NCBI RefSeq assembly: GCF_004023625.1
Contig: NZ_RPDJ01000016.1
Location: forward strand, 124,001-188,000
DNA from: Streptomyces cavernae
GTDB lineage: Bacteria > Actinomycetota > Actinomycetes > Streptomycetales > Streptomycetaceae
DNA length: 64,000 bases
Direction of reading: 5' to 3'
Shown here: positions 16,233-24,408 of the stretch, one piece after another
Layout of the letters: each line of letters starts with the position of its first letter
How positions within the stretch are numbered: the first letter of the stretch is position 1
Notes under the pieces: generated by a model
What the model was told of the DNA's origin: nothing
Seen by the model: the letters and a program-made list of their open reading frames with translations, nothing else
Databases searched by the model: none
Translations under genes and position numbers: made by a program

Positions 16233-18707
16233 CTAGGCCTTTGGCCGGAAGGTCTCCGTGAGCGTCTCCCATGTGTTCTTCCGCAAACCGCTGTCCCAGT
16301 CACTGGCTTTGGCGGTGTACATGAGCGCGTATCCCTGGGTGGGGTCGACGACGAATCCGCGGTCGATCGTCCGGTACTCCGTACCGCCCTCTACGTAGGT
16401 GAATTCCCAGTCGGCGGCGTTCCAGTCGCGGTACTCGACCTTCTCGATACGGATCCGCTGGTACTTCGAGCGGAACATGCCGCGCTCTTGGTTCTTCCAG
16501 TCCGCGACCGGGTCGTTCTTGGGCGTCGAGGTCCAGGCGACCAGGAGCCGCTGCCCGTCCGGTCCGGTGAAGCGGGCACCCGTCGAGCTGGTCGACTGGT
16601 AGGTCCAGCCCTCCGGCAGACCGATGGAGAAGCCCTGGCTGTGCTTGTAAGGGGTCGTTGCGGTCGTGCCCGACTCCTTGCCCGCGCCGCTCGACGAGCC
16701 GTTCGAACCGGTCGCGCCACTCGAAGCGGTCGAGCCGTTCTCGCCGGATCCGACGCTCTCGTCGTCGTTGGACCCCGAGTCCGTGTGCGAACCCGAACCG
16801 GAACCGGCGCTTTCCTCGTCCGACGCGCCCGCCCCACCGGCCCCGGGAACCGCCCCGGCCGACGCCGACTTGGTGTCCCCGCCCTTACCGCCCGGCGAGG
16901 AACTGCCGCCTCCGTCGGCCAGCACATAGGCCAGCACCGCACCGATCACACAGAGCACCACCACGACGGCGATGATCACCAGCATCCGCTGCGGCACCAC
17001 ATCCGTGAGGGAGGCCCGGGGCGGCACCGGCCGTCCACCACCGGTTCCGGCACTCGCGACCGCCGCACCGGAGTGCACCCGGGTGGCAGCACTGTCGCCG
17101 GTCTCGGCAGGCGTAGCCGTACCTCCGGCCCGGGAGCCGGACTCCACCGCCGCGGCCGGCGCACCCGCCGACTCGGCACTCGCCGACTCGGACGCCGCCT
17201 GCTTGGCGGATGCCGTCCTGGCTGACGCCGTTTTGGCTGACGCCGCAGCCGAAGCAGGTGCGGTGGCAGGGGCTGAATCGGTGGTGGAAGAGGAGGCCGC
17301 CGGGGCTTCGGAGGAGGCAGCGGGAGCGGATGCCGCACCGGCTCCGACCGCCTTGGTGGCCGAGTCTTTCTTGGTAGCCGCGCCTTCCTTGGTAGCCGGG
17401 CCCTCCTTGGTGGCCGTGCTCTTCTTTGCGCCGGAGGCGTTGGCGGTGTCGGCGCTGTCGGCAACGTCTGGCGCCGCGCCGGATCCAGTACCAGTGCCGG
17501 TATCCGTACGGCTGTCGGCGCCCGTACCGCTTCCGGTGGTGCCCTTGTCGGCGCTCGTGGTCTTGCCGCCCTTGGCAGCCTTCCCAGCAGCCGCAGGCGC
17601 GGGCGGAGGCGGAGGCGCGGGCGCCGGCGTCTCGGTCGCTCCCCCGGCGGAAGTCTTCGCGCGTGCCGCGACCGCCGTTGCCCCCGCCGCCTTGCGGACG
17701 GAACGCAGGGCCCCGCGCCAGCCCTCCCCGGAGTCCTCCTTCTTGCCGCCCGAGCCTCCCGGACCGCCCGAGCGGCTGGAACTCGCCTTCTCCTCCGGCG
17801 CCGGAGGCAACGGCACGACCTTCGTCGCCTCCATGGGCTCCGGTTCCTTGGGCTCCGGCGCGTGGATCACGTCCAGCAGCATGGACCGGGCCGCGGCGTC
17901 GTCGAGACGCTGCGCCGGGTCCTTGGCCAGCAGCCCCAGGATCACCTTCTCCAGCAACCCCGCGTTCTGGGGGCGCGGCACCGGCTCGGTCATCACCGCG
18001 GTCAGCGTGGCGATCGCCGACCCCTTGTCGTACGGCGGCACACCCTCCACCGACGCGTACAGCAGTCCACCGAGCGACCAGAAGTCCGCCGCCGGGCCCG
18101 GCTTGTGCCCACGGGCCCGCTCCGGCGAGATGTACGAGGGCGCTCCGACGAGCATGCCGGTCGAGGTGATGGACGGGTCGCCCTCGACCTGTGCGATGCC
18201 GAAGTCGGTGAGCACGACACGGCCGTCGTCGGAGATCAGTACGTTCGAGGGCTTCACATCGCGGTGCAGGATGCCCTCGCGGTGCGCGGACCGCAGGACG
18301 TCGAGCACGGCGAGCCCGACCTCGGCCGCCCGCCGGGGCTCCAGCAGACCGTCCTCACGGATGGCCTCCGCGAGGGACTTGCCCTCGATGAGCTCCATCA
18401 CGATCCAGGGCCGGTCGTCCTCGTCGACGACGTCGAAGACCGTCACGGCGCCGTTGTGGCGGATCCGCGCGATGGCCTTGGCCTCCCGCAGGGTGCGGGT
18501 GATCAGCCGACGCTTCTCGTCCTCGTCGATGCTCGACGGGAACCGCAGTTCCTTGACCGCGACCGTGCGGCCCAATGTCTCGTCCTTGGCACGCCAGACC
18601 GTACCCATGCCGCCGCGGCCGAGGACTCCTCCCAACCGGTACCGCCCGGCGAGGAGACGTTCGCTCTTGTCCTGACGGGATTCTCCCGCCCGCTCCGCCT
18701 CCGACAT
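16233..18707 (-). CDS. Membrane Ser/Thr protein kinase (array member 5)
   Basis: This 824-aa kinase, first in the direction of transcription, has intact LGRGGMGTVW, VAVKE, HRDVKPSN, LTDFGIAQ and APSYISPE motifs. A very long Ala/Ser/Thr/Lys-rich cytoplasmic linker (about 300 residues, with ATKEG-type repeats) precedes a membrane helix (MLVIIAVVVVLCVIGAVLAYVLA). Outside are a Gly/Ser linker and a sensor domain beginning HSQGFSIGLPEGW with DWEFTYVEG and GYALMYTAKA. The ATG at 18707 has GAGGGG 5 nt upstream; the long in-frame extension to 19217 looks non-coding. The 143-bp gap to the pseudokinase gene allows co-transcription. Confidence 0.9.
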   Translation of the reverse strand: MSEAERAGESRQDKSERLLAGRYRLGGVLGRGGMGTVWRAKDETLGRTVAVKELRFPSSIDEDEKRRLITRTLREAKAIARIRHNGAVTVFDVVDEDDRPWIVMELIEGKSLAEAIREDGLLEPRRAAEVGLAVLDVLRSAHREGILHRDVKPSNVLISDDGRVVLTDFGIAQVEGDPSITSTGMLVGAPSYISPERARGHKPGPAADFWSLGGLLYASVEGVPPYDKGSAIATLTAVMTEPVPRPQNAGLLEKVILGLLAKDPAQRLDDAAARSMLLDVIHAPEPKEPEPMEATKVVPLPPAPEEKASSSRSGGPGGSGGKKEDSGEGWRGALRSVRKAAGATAVAARAKTSAGGATETPAPAPPPPPAPAAAGKAAKGGKTTSADKGTTGSGTGADSRTDTGTGTGSGAAPDVADSADTANASGAKKSTATKEGPATKEGAATKKDSATKAVGAGAASAPAASSEAPAASSSTTDSAPATAPASAAASAKTASARTASAKQAASESASAESAGAPAAAVESGSRAGGTATPAETGDSAATRVHSGAAVASAGTGGGRPVPPRASLTDVVPQRMLVIIAVVVVLCVIGAVLAYVLADGGGSSSPGGKGGDTKSASAGAVPGAGGAGASDEESAGSGSGSHTDSGSNDDESVGSGENGSTASSGATGSNGSSSGAGKESGTTATTPYKHSQGFSIGLPEGWTYQSTSSTGARFTGPDGQRLLVAWTSTPKNDPVADWKNQERGMFRSKYQRIRIEKVEYRDWNAADWEFTYVEGGTEYRTIDRGFVVDPTQGYALMYTAKASDWDSGLRKNTWETLTETFRPKA

Positions 18708-19312
18708 GCGTCCCCTCATGCAACCCGCCCTGACAGAGCCTCCATTGTCTCTCACCCCCGGACCGCCCGACGCCCAGGGTGCCTCTCCCGCGAGGCCCGT
18801 CCTCCGCCGATGGCCCACCTGCCCCTCGGGCCGCAGCGCCATCTGCCTTGCGCTGTGGGACGGGTGACACCCATACAGGATCGCCCCACCGGAACGCCGT
18901 ACTCCGCTACGAACTTCCCTGAAACGGACGGACTTTCTCCGCCATTCCGACCAACTCGGCCCTCGGTGGCGCTCCGCGACCCGCGCTGCCACGCGGTATC
19001 CAGGCGCCACCCTGCCCTGCCCGCAGTCCGCCCCTCCCCCGCACCTCGCACCGGGCACCCCTGAGCCCAGGGGCACAGAACCCCCGGGGCACAAGACCCC
19101 GGAGCCCGGCAGCCCAGAAGCCCGGAAGCCCAGGGGGCAGGAACACAGGGGTGGGAACAGAGGGGGTTGGAACACAGCGGGCAGGACCACAGCAGCACAG
19201 GCGGCCCAGAGGCGCACGGGCCTCTTGAACCCGCCCCCTCGACCACCCGTTCCCCCCTCGCCGAATTGGCCGAATTTCCCCCATCATGGTTCGCACGCGA
19301 GGAAGGACCACG
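18708..19312. other. Intergenic region, purine-rich low-complexity stretch
   Basis: This 605-bp gap separates the divergent kinase array and serine hydrolase. About 19050-19200 is low complexity, with repeated CCCGGAAGCCCAG-like and GGAACACAG-like words. It must contain the promoters of both flanking genes, but I see no convincing -10/-35 pair, no RNA gene and no conserved ORF. Confidence 0.5.
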
Positions 19313-20461
19313 ATGCGGCTGCCCCAGACCCTGCGGCTCCGGTCGCCCCGAGTACCCCGAGCAGCCCAAGCGCCCCGAGGACCCCGGGCACGCCAGACAC
19401 CCGGCAGCATCCGATCCCTCCGTGCACTGGCCCTGCCCATCGCCACCGCTCTGCTCGTGCTCCCCCGTTCCGACACCCACGCCCACCGGCCCCCGCCCAC
19501 GGACGCCGTCCTCGGGCTCCTCGTCACCCGGGGCGAAGCTCCGGCTGCGGCGCTCCTGGCCGCCCAGGAGACGGGGTCACGCTTCGCGCACGCCGAGGCC
19601 ACATCAATTTCGGCCATCCGCCGCTTCGACCACTTCCGGGCCGGCAGCATCACCAAGACCCTCATCGCCACGGTCGTGCTGCAACTCGCCGCCGAGCACC
19701 GGCTGTCGCTCTCCGACTCGGTGGAGGAGCATCTGCCGGGCCTGGTGCGCGGTGCCGGGAACGACGGACGCGCGCTGACCCTGCGCATGCTGCTCACCCA
19801 CACCAGCGGGCTCCCCGACTTCACTGCCGACACCAAGGGCACCGTGCCCGTCACCCCGTTGGAAGCGGTGCGGCTCGCCGTCGCGGACCGGCCCACGCCC
19901 AGTGGGCACTACGCCTACTCCAACACCAACTACGTCCTACTGGGCATGATCATCAAGCAGGTCACCGGCGACTCCTACGCCGTCGAGGCCGAGCACCGGA
20001 TCATCACGCCCCTGCGCCTGACCGGCACCTCCTTTCCGGGCACCCGCACCGCCCTTCCCGCCCCGCACGGCCGCGCGTACACCGCCGACGGAGTCGACGT
20101 CACCGATCTCGACCCGCGCGTGGCCGGCGCGGCGGGCGAACTGGTGACCACCCTCGCCGATCTGGACCGCTTCTACGCGGCCCTGCTCGGCGGTGAGCTG
20201 CTTCCCGCGCCGCAGCTGCGCGAGATGCTCGACACCCGGGCCGCACACGGCGCATACGGCATGGGCCTGTTCCCCGCGCGGCTCCCGTGCGGTACCACGG
20301 TGTGGGGCCACAACGGCCGTATCTCCGGGAGCTACGTACGCACCGCGGCCACCCGGGACGGCCGGCGCGTCCTCACCTTCCGCGTGAACACGGAGGCTCT
20401 GGCGGACCCCCGCCTGGAACCCGCCCTCCTCACCGCCGAGTTCTGCCCCCGCGGTCCCTGA
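19313..20461 (+). CDS. Secreted serine hydrolase of the beta-lactamase / DD-peptidase fold
   Basis: This 382-aa protein has an Arg-rich N-terminus followed by a hydrophobic segment (ALALPIATALLVLP, about residues 38-52) suggesting export or membrane anchoring. The three active-site motifs of class C beta-lactamase-like enzymes are present: SITK (SxxK), YSN (YxN) and HNG in WGHNGRISG. Family members are D-alanyl-D-alanine carboxypeptidases, esterases or peptidases acting outside the membrane. The ATG at 19313 has AGGAAGG 6-7 nt upstream, better than the ATG at 19285-19288. It converges with glpD, only 30 bp apart. Substrate cannot be assigned. Confidence 0.85.
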   Translation: MRLPQTLRLRSPRVPRAAQAPRGPRARQTPGSIRSLRALALPIATALLVLPRSDTHAHRPPPTDAVLGLLVTRGEAPAAALLAAQETGSRFAHAEATSISAIRRFDHFRAGSITKTLIATVVLQLAAEHRLSLSDSVEEHLPGLVRGAGNDGRALTLRMLLTHTSGLPDFTADTKGTVPVTPLEAVRLAVADRPTPSGHYAYSNTNYVLLGMIIKQVTGDSYAVEAEHRIITPLRLTGTSFPGTRTALPAPHGRAYTADGVDVTDLDPRVAGAAGELVTTLADLDRFYAALLGGELLPAPQLREMLDTRAAHGAYGMGLFPARLPCGTTVWGHNGRISGSYVRTAATRDGRRVLTFRVNTEALADPRLEPALLTAEFCPRGP

Positions 20462-20491
20462 CGGTGTCCGGCACCCTTACGCCCCGGATAC

Positions 20492-22198
20492 CTATAACGG
20501 CACGATGTCCGGGGCACCCAGCCGGGCGGCGTCGGCCGTCAGGTCGTCGGGCTGCCGCTGCGACTCCCGCTCGGCCTCGACCCGCTTCTCGTAGTGCTCG
20601 ATCTCCTTCTCCACCTGGTCCTTGTCCCAGCCGAGCACGGGCGCCATCAGTTCGGCGGCCTCACGGGCGCTGCGCGTGCCGCGGTCGAAGGTCTCGATGG
20701 AGATCCGGGTGCGCCGGGTGAGTACGTCGTCGAGGTGCCGCGCCCCTTCGTGCGAGGCCGCGTACACCACCTCGGCGCGCAGATAGTCATCGGCCGCCTG
20801 CAGGGGCTCGCCCAGCGACGGGTTCCTGGCGATGAGATCGAGCAGTTCCTCGGTCAGCGCGCCGTACCGGTTCAACAGGTGTTCCACGCGCACCACGTGC
20901 AGCCCGGAACGGGCGGCGATCCTCGCTCGCGCGTTCCACAGCGCCCGGTACCCCTCCGCCCCGAGCAGCGGGATGTCCTCGGTGACACACTCGGCGACCC
21001 GCTGGTCGAGCCCGTGCACGGCCTCGTCCACCGCGTCCTTGGCCATCACCCGGTACGTCGTGTACTTGCCGCCCGCCACCACCACGAGGCCGGGAACGGG
21101 GTGGGCCACGGTGTGCTCGCGCGACAGCTTGCTGGTGGCGTCCGACTCCCCGGCGAGCAGCGGCCGCAGTCCGGCGTACACACCCTCCACGTCGTCCCGG
21201 GTCAGGGGCACCGCGAGCACGGAGTTCACATGCTCCAGCAGATAGTCGATGTCCGCGCTGGAGGCCGCCGGGTGAGCCTTGTCGAGGTCCCATTTGGTGT
21301 CGGTTGTGCCGACGATCCAGTGCCGGCCCCAGGGGATCACGAACAGCACGGACTTCTCGGTGCGCAGGATCAGCCCGGTCGTCGAGTTGATGCGGTCCTT
21401 GGGCACGACCAGGTGGATGCCCTTGGAGGCCCGTACGTGGAACTGGCCGCGCGAGCCCACCATCGCCTGGGTGTCGTCCGTCCACACGCCCGTGGCGTTG
21501 ACGACCTGCTTGGCGCGGACCTCGTACTCGCCGCCCCCCTCCACGTCCTCCACCTGGGCGCCGACGACGCGTTCGCCCTCGCGCAGGAAGCCGGTGACCC
21601 GGGCGCGGTTGGCAACCTTCGCTCCGTAGGACGCGGCCGTGCGCACCAGCGTGGCCACATAGCGCGCGTCGTCCATCTGGGCGTCGTAGTACTGCAACGC
21701 CCCGACCAGGGCGTCCTTCTTCAGGGCCGGGGCGACGCGCAGGGCCTTGGTACGGCTGAGATGCCGGTGCACGGGCAGCCCGCGGCCGTGGCCGCGGGCG
21801 GTCGACATTGCGTCGTAGAGCGCGACGCCCGATCCGGCGTAGAACCGCTCCCACCCCCTGTGCTGCAAGGGGTAGAGGAAGGGCACGGGCTTCACGAGGT
21901 GCGGCGCGAGCCGTTCCAGGAGCAGTCCGCGTTCCTTGAGCGCTTCGCGTACGAGAGCGAAGTCCAGCATCTCCAGATAGCGCAGGCCGCCGTGGATCAG
22001 CTTGCTGGACCGGCTGGAGGTGCCGGAGGCCCAGTCGCGGGCCTCCACGAGACCGGTGGACAGGCCTCTGGTGACGGAGTCCAGTGCGGTGCCCGCGCCG
22101 ACGACTCCGGCGCCCACGACGAGTACGTCCAGTTCACGCTCGGCCATGCCCGCGAGTTGCTCAGCGCGCTGTGCCGGTCCCAGTGTCGCCGTCCTCAC
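20492..22198 (-). CDS. glpD: FAD-dependent glycerol-3-phosphate dehydrogenase
   Basis: This 568-aa aerobic glycerol-3-phosphate dehydrogenase would oxidise glycerol 3-phosphate to dihydroxyacetone phosphate at the membrane face and feed electrons to quinone. Landmarks are the FAD-binding VLVVGAGVVGAGTALD, the SRSSKLIHGGLRYLE segment typical of GlpD, TGLILRTEKS, GGKYTTYRVMA, and a C-terminal helical DAO_C domain. The GTG at 22198 is preceded by GGAGG with 5-nt spacing, so I prefer it over upstream in-frame ATGs, whose coding looks spurious. The 265-bp divergent region with the next gene is AT-richer near 22360-22385 and probably holds both promoters. Confidence 0.92.
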   Translation of the reverse strand: MRTATLGPAQRAEQLAGMAERELDVLVVGAGVVGAGTALDSVTRGLSTGLVEARDWASGTSSRSSKLIHGGLRYLEMLDFALVREALKERGLLLERLAPHLVKPVPFLYPLQHRGWERFYAGSGVALYDAMSTARGHGRGLPVHRHLSRTKALRVAPALKKDALVGALQYYDAQMDDARYVATLVRTAASYGAKVANRARVTGFLREGERVVGAQVEDVEGGGEYEVRAKQVVNATGVWTDDTQAMVGSRGQFHVRASKGIHLVVPKDRINSTTGLILRTEKSVLFVIPWGRHWIVGTTDTKWDLDKAHPAASSADIDYLLEHVNSVLAVPLTRDDVEGVYAGLRPLLAGESDATSKLSREHTVAHPVPGLVVVAGGKYTTYRVMAKDAVDEAVHGLDQRVAECVTEDIPLLGAEGYRALWNARARIAARSGLHVVRVEHLLNRYGALTEELLDLIARNPSLGEPLQAADDYLRAEVVYAASHEGARHLDDVLTRRTRISIETFDRGTRSAREAAELMAPVLGWDKDQVEKEIEHYEKRVEAERESQRQPDDLTADAARLGAPDIVPL

Positions 22199-22463
22199 CG
22201 CTGCCTCCAGCTGTCGGTCGCGCCCGCCGCACCCTCTTCGGGGGTGTGCCCCGGCTGGCATCCCCCATGCCCAAATTGTGACCGCGATAGCCGCAGTCAG
22301 CCACCGCCCGTTCGCAGCCTGTGGACAACACTCGGGGAACACCGGGCCCGCAATGCCAGAAAACGGTCATATTTACTCCTAGTCTGACATTGCGCTCGCC
22401 CATCCTGTCCACAGGACTTGCGCCCTCGCCCCCCTCCGGCTACAGGAAGGACGGCCCGCCCCC

Positions 22464-23672
22464 ATGCCCGCAGATCTCGCCGTCATCGGACTCGGCCATC
22501 TCGGCCTGCCCCTGGCACAGGCCGCCGTCGCCGCCGGCATCCCCACCCTCGGTTATCTCACCGGGCCGGAGAGCGGCGCCCTGACCCCCGCCGAACTGCG
22601 CCGGATGCTCTCGGGGGGCTTCCGCCCGGCCACCGACCCCGCCGGCCTCGGCCGGGTCCGCACCGCCGTCATCTGCGCCCCGGCCCCCCGCGGCGCGGAC
22701 GGCGCCCTCGACCTCGGCCAGGTCGCCACGGCCGCCCGCACCCTCGCCGCCCGGCTGCGCCCGCACACCACGGTGATCCTGGAGTCCCCCGTGCCGCCCG
22801 GCACCACCGAGGACTTCCTGCGCCCCCTCCTCGAAGAGATCTCCGGACTGCGCGCGGGCCGGGACTTCCACCTCGCCTACTCCCCCAGCCGCGTCGACCC
22901 CGGCAACCGCGTCCACGGCCCCGCCAACACCCCCAAGGTGATCGGCGGCCTCACCCCCGCCTGCACCGAGTCCGCCGCCGCCTTCTACGGACGACTCACC
23001 GACAAGGTGGTACGCGCGCGTGGACCACGCGAGGCGGAGACCGTGCAGCTCCTGGAGACCAACTATCGGCACGTCAACATCGCCCTGGTCAACGAAATGG
23101 CCGAGCTCTGCCACGAGTTGGGCGTCGACCTGTGGGACGTCATCCGCTGCGCCGAGACCAAACCGTTCGGCTTCCAGGCCTTCCGCCCCGGCCCCGGGGT
23201 CGGCGGCCACGCGGTCGCCCAGGACCTCGCGGGCCGCCCCGGGCGCCCCCTGCGCCTGGTCGAACTGGCCCAGCAGGTCAACAACCGCATGCCGCGCTAC
23301 GTCGTCCAGCGCGCCGCCACACTCCTCAACGAACACGGCAAATCCGCCCGCGGCGCACGCGTACTGCTCCTCGGCGTCACCTACAAGCCCGACCTCGCCG
23401 ACCAACAGGGCTCCCCCGCCCACGAGATCGCCGTCCGGCTGCTGGAACTCGGCGCCTCCGTCAGCTACCACGACCCCTATGTCCCGGCCTGGAGCGTCCT
23501 CGGCCGCCCGGTGCCCCGCGCCGACTCCCTGTACGAGGCGGCGGCCGACGCCGACCTCACCATCCTGGTCCAGCAGCACCGCACGTACGACCTCCAGGGC
23601 CTGTCGGTGAAGGCACAGTTGCTGCTGGACACACGGGGGGCCACTCCTACGGGGGCGGCGCATCGGTTGTGA
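22464..23672 (+). CDS. Nucleotide-sugar dehydrogenase homologue lacking catalytic residues
   Basis: This 402-aa protein has the three-domain layout of UDP-glucose / UDP-ManNAc 6-dehydrogenases: an N-terminal NAD-binding VIGLGHLGLPLA, a central dimerisation helix AETVQLLETNYRHVNIALVNE, and a C-terminal UDP-binding domain with LLLGVTYKPD. The catalytic Cys of the GGHC(I/V)P motif is Ala here (GVGGHAVAQD, residue 250). The usual Lys of the ExxK segment is Gln (residue 195). Oxidation through a thiohemiacetal should therefore be impossible, although NAD and sugar-nucleotide binding may remain. No sugar-pathway partner gene is adjacent. Function is unknown. Confidence 0.8.
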   Translation: MPADLAVIGLGHLGLPLAQAAVAAGIPTLGYLTGPESGALTPAELRRMLSGGFRPATDPAGLGRVRTAVICAPAPRGADGALDLGQVATAARTLAARLRPHTTVILESPVPPGTTEDFLRPLLEEISGLRAGRDFHLAYSPSRVDPGNRVHGPANTPKVIGGLTPACTESAAAFYGRLTDKVVRARGPREAETVQLLETNYRHVNIALVNEMAELCHELGVDLWDVIRCAETKPFGFQAFRPGPGVGGHAVAQDLAGRPGRPLRLVELAQQVNNRMPRYVVQRAATLLNEHGKSARGARVLLLGVTYKPDLADQQGSPAHEIAVRLLELGASVSYHDPYVPAWSVLGRPVPRADSLYEAAADADLTILVQQHRTYDLQGLSVKAQLLLDTRGATPTGAAHRL

Positions 23673-23762
23673 AGGGGGGCGCGCGGGTGGCTGGGCTTCC
23701 GGGGCTGGTGGCGCGTGGTTCCTCGGCGTCGATAACGTACGGCGGGGCCTATCGCAGCGGGT

Positions 23763-23865
23763 ACTGCGGCAGGCTCCTGGCAAGTGAACGGAGTGTCCAC
23801 CCCTAGCTCTCGTGGGGGTGGCCGCTCACTTCCCGTAAATCCGCAAGATCCACCTCCTCCGGCAC
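23763..23865. repeat. 103-bp direct repeat, copy 1
   Basis: This copy is identical over 103 bp to copy 2 at 23926-24028, a period of 163 bp. The flanks also share short words, including GCAGCGG before each copy and TAACGTAC / TACCGTAC, so a larger unit was duplicated and diverged. Read on the minus strand it contains the same bulged 17-bp hairpin (23782-23831) as copy 2. Its terminator-like stem is damaged and lacks the T-run. It is possibly a degenerate copy of the small RNA called below. Confidence 0.9.
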
Positions 23866-23898
23866 CCGGACCACCCACGGGCGGGTCCGGTACCGTAC

Positions 23899-23940
23899 AA
23901 AAAGGTGGAGCCCACCGCAGCGGTCACTGCGGCAGGCTCC
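23899..23940 (-). terminator. Rho-independent terminator on the minus strand
   Basis: The arms 23907-23920 and 23927-23940 form 14 bp including two G-U wobbles on the minus-strand RNA, with a 6-nt loop, followed after ACC by five T residues (plus-strand A 23899-23903). No minus-strand protein gene ends here: guaB3 stops at 24409 and has its own terminator. Confidence 0.75.
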
Positions 23941-24028
23941 TGGCAAGTGAACGGAGTGTCCACCCCTAGCTCTCGTGGGGGTGGCCGCTCACTTCCCGTA
24001 AATCCGCAAGATCCACCTCCTCCGGCAC
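23899..24028 (-). ncRNA. Candidate structured small RNA (copy 2 of the 103-bp repeat)
   Basis: On the minus strand this stretch starts with a GGAGGAGG, Shine-Dalgarno-like run. A hairpin of 10 plus 7 bp with a 5-nt bulge and 11-nt loop follows (23945-23994); it includes a G-U pair that is a mismatch on the other strand, so the RNA reads from the minus strand. It ends with a 14-bp stem (23907-23940) containing two G-U pairs, followed by TTTTT. A six-codon frame (TTG CGG ATT TAC GGG AAG TGA) lies 6 nt after GGAGGAGG. I know no family with this layout. The 5' end is unmapped; a short mRNA or a mobile repeat end are alternatives. Confidence 0.5.
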
Positions 24029-24333
24029 TTCACCATCCGAAGACGGATCCGATCCCAGCGGGTGGGCTTGCGGTGACGTCCCATGGGCCGCCCCCTTCCA
24101 TGACGCCGCCCAGTGACCCGGTGGGCAGTCCATTGGAGTTCGGGCCGGGCCCCGAGGGCCGGGGTCCGGAACGTGCTCCTTGGAAGGGGGCGCCCCAAAG
24201 AACCGGGGCGCCGGAATCGGACACTATCGGCTCAGAACGCCCGTTCAGCCCACATTCGCCCCGAACGCAACCGTGCGCCCCTTACCGCACAACACGCTCC
24301 CACGCGGCCCCGCCAGGCCACGTCGACACGCAA

Positions 24334-24368
24334 AAGGGCCCGGTCACCCTCCCGGGCGACCGGACCCT
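24334..24368 (-). terminator. Rho-independent terminator of guaB3
   Basis: On the minus strand AGGGTCCGGTC pairs with GACCGGGCCCT (one mismatch), followed by TTTT. It lies 41 bp after the guaB3 stop codon and ends that transcript. Between it and the 103-bp repeat (24029-24333) I see no gene; a 31-codon Arg-rich minus-strand frame begins near 24090 but is unsupported. Confidence 0.75.
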
Positions 24369-24408
24369 CTCGTCAGCTGAAGCAGTCGGCTGAAGCCGAG
24401 CGCAGCGC

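Noticed and set aside
20594..22387. 597-aa plus-strand ORF antisense to glpD.
   Set aside because: Typical high-GC antisense shadow; the minus strand encodes a complete GlpD with all motifs.
23763..24028. Two repeats as a minimal CRISPR array.
   Set aside because: The repeat is 103 bp, far longer than CRISPR repeats; there are only two copies, no cas genes, and the spacer region contains a terminator and diverged homologous flanks.
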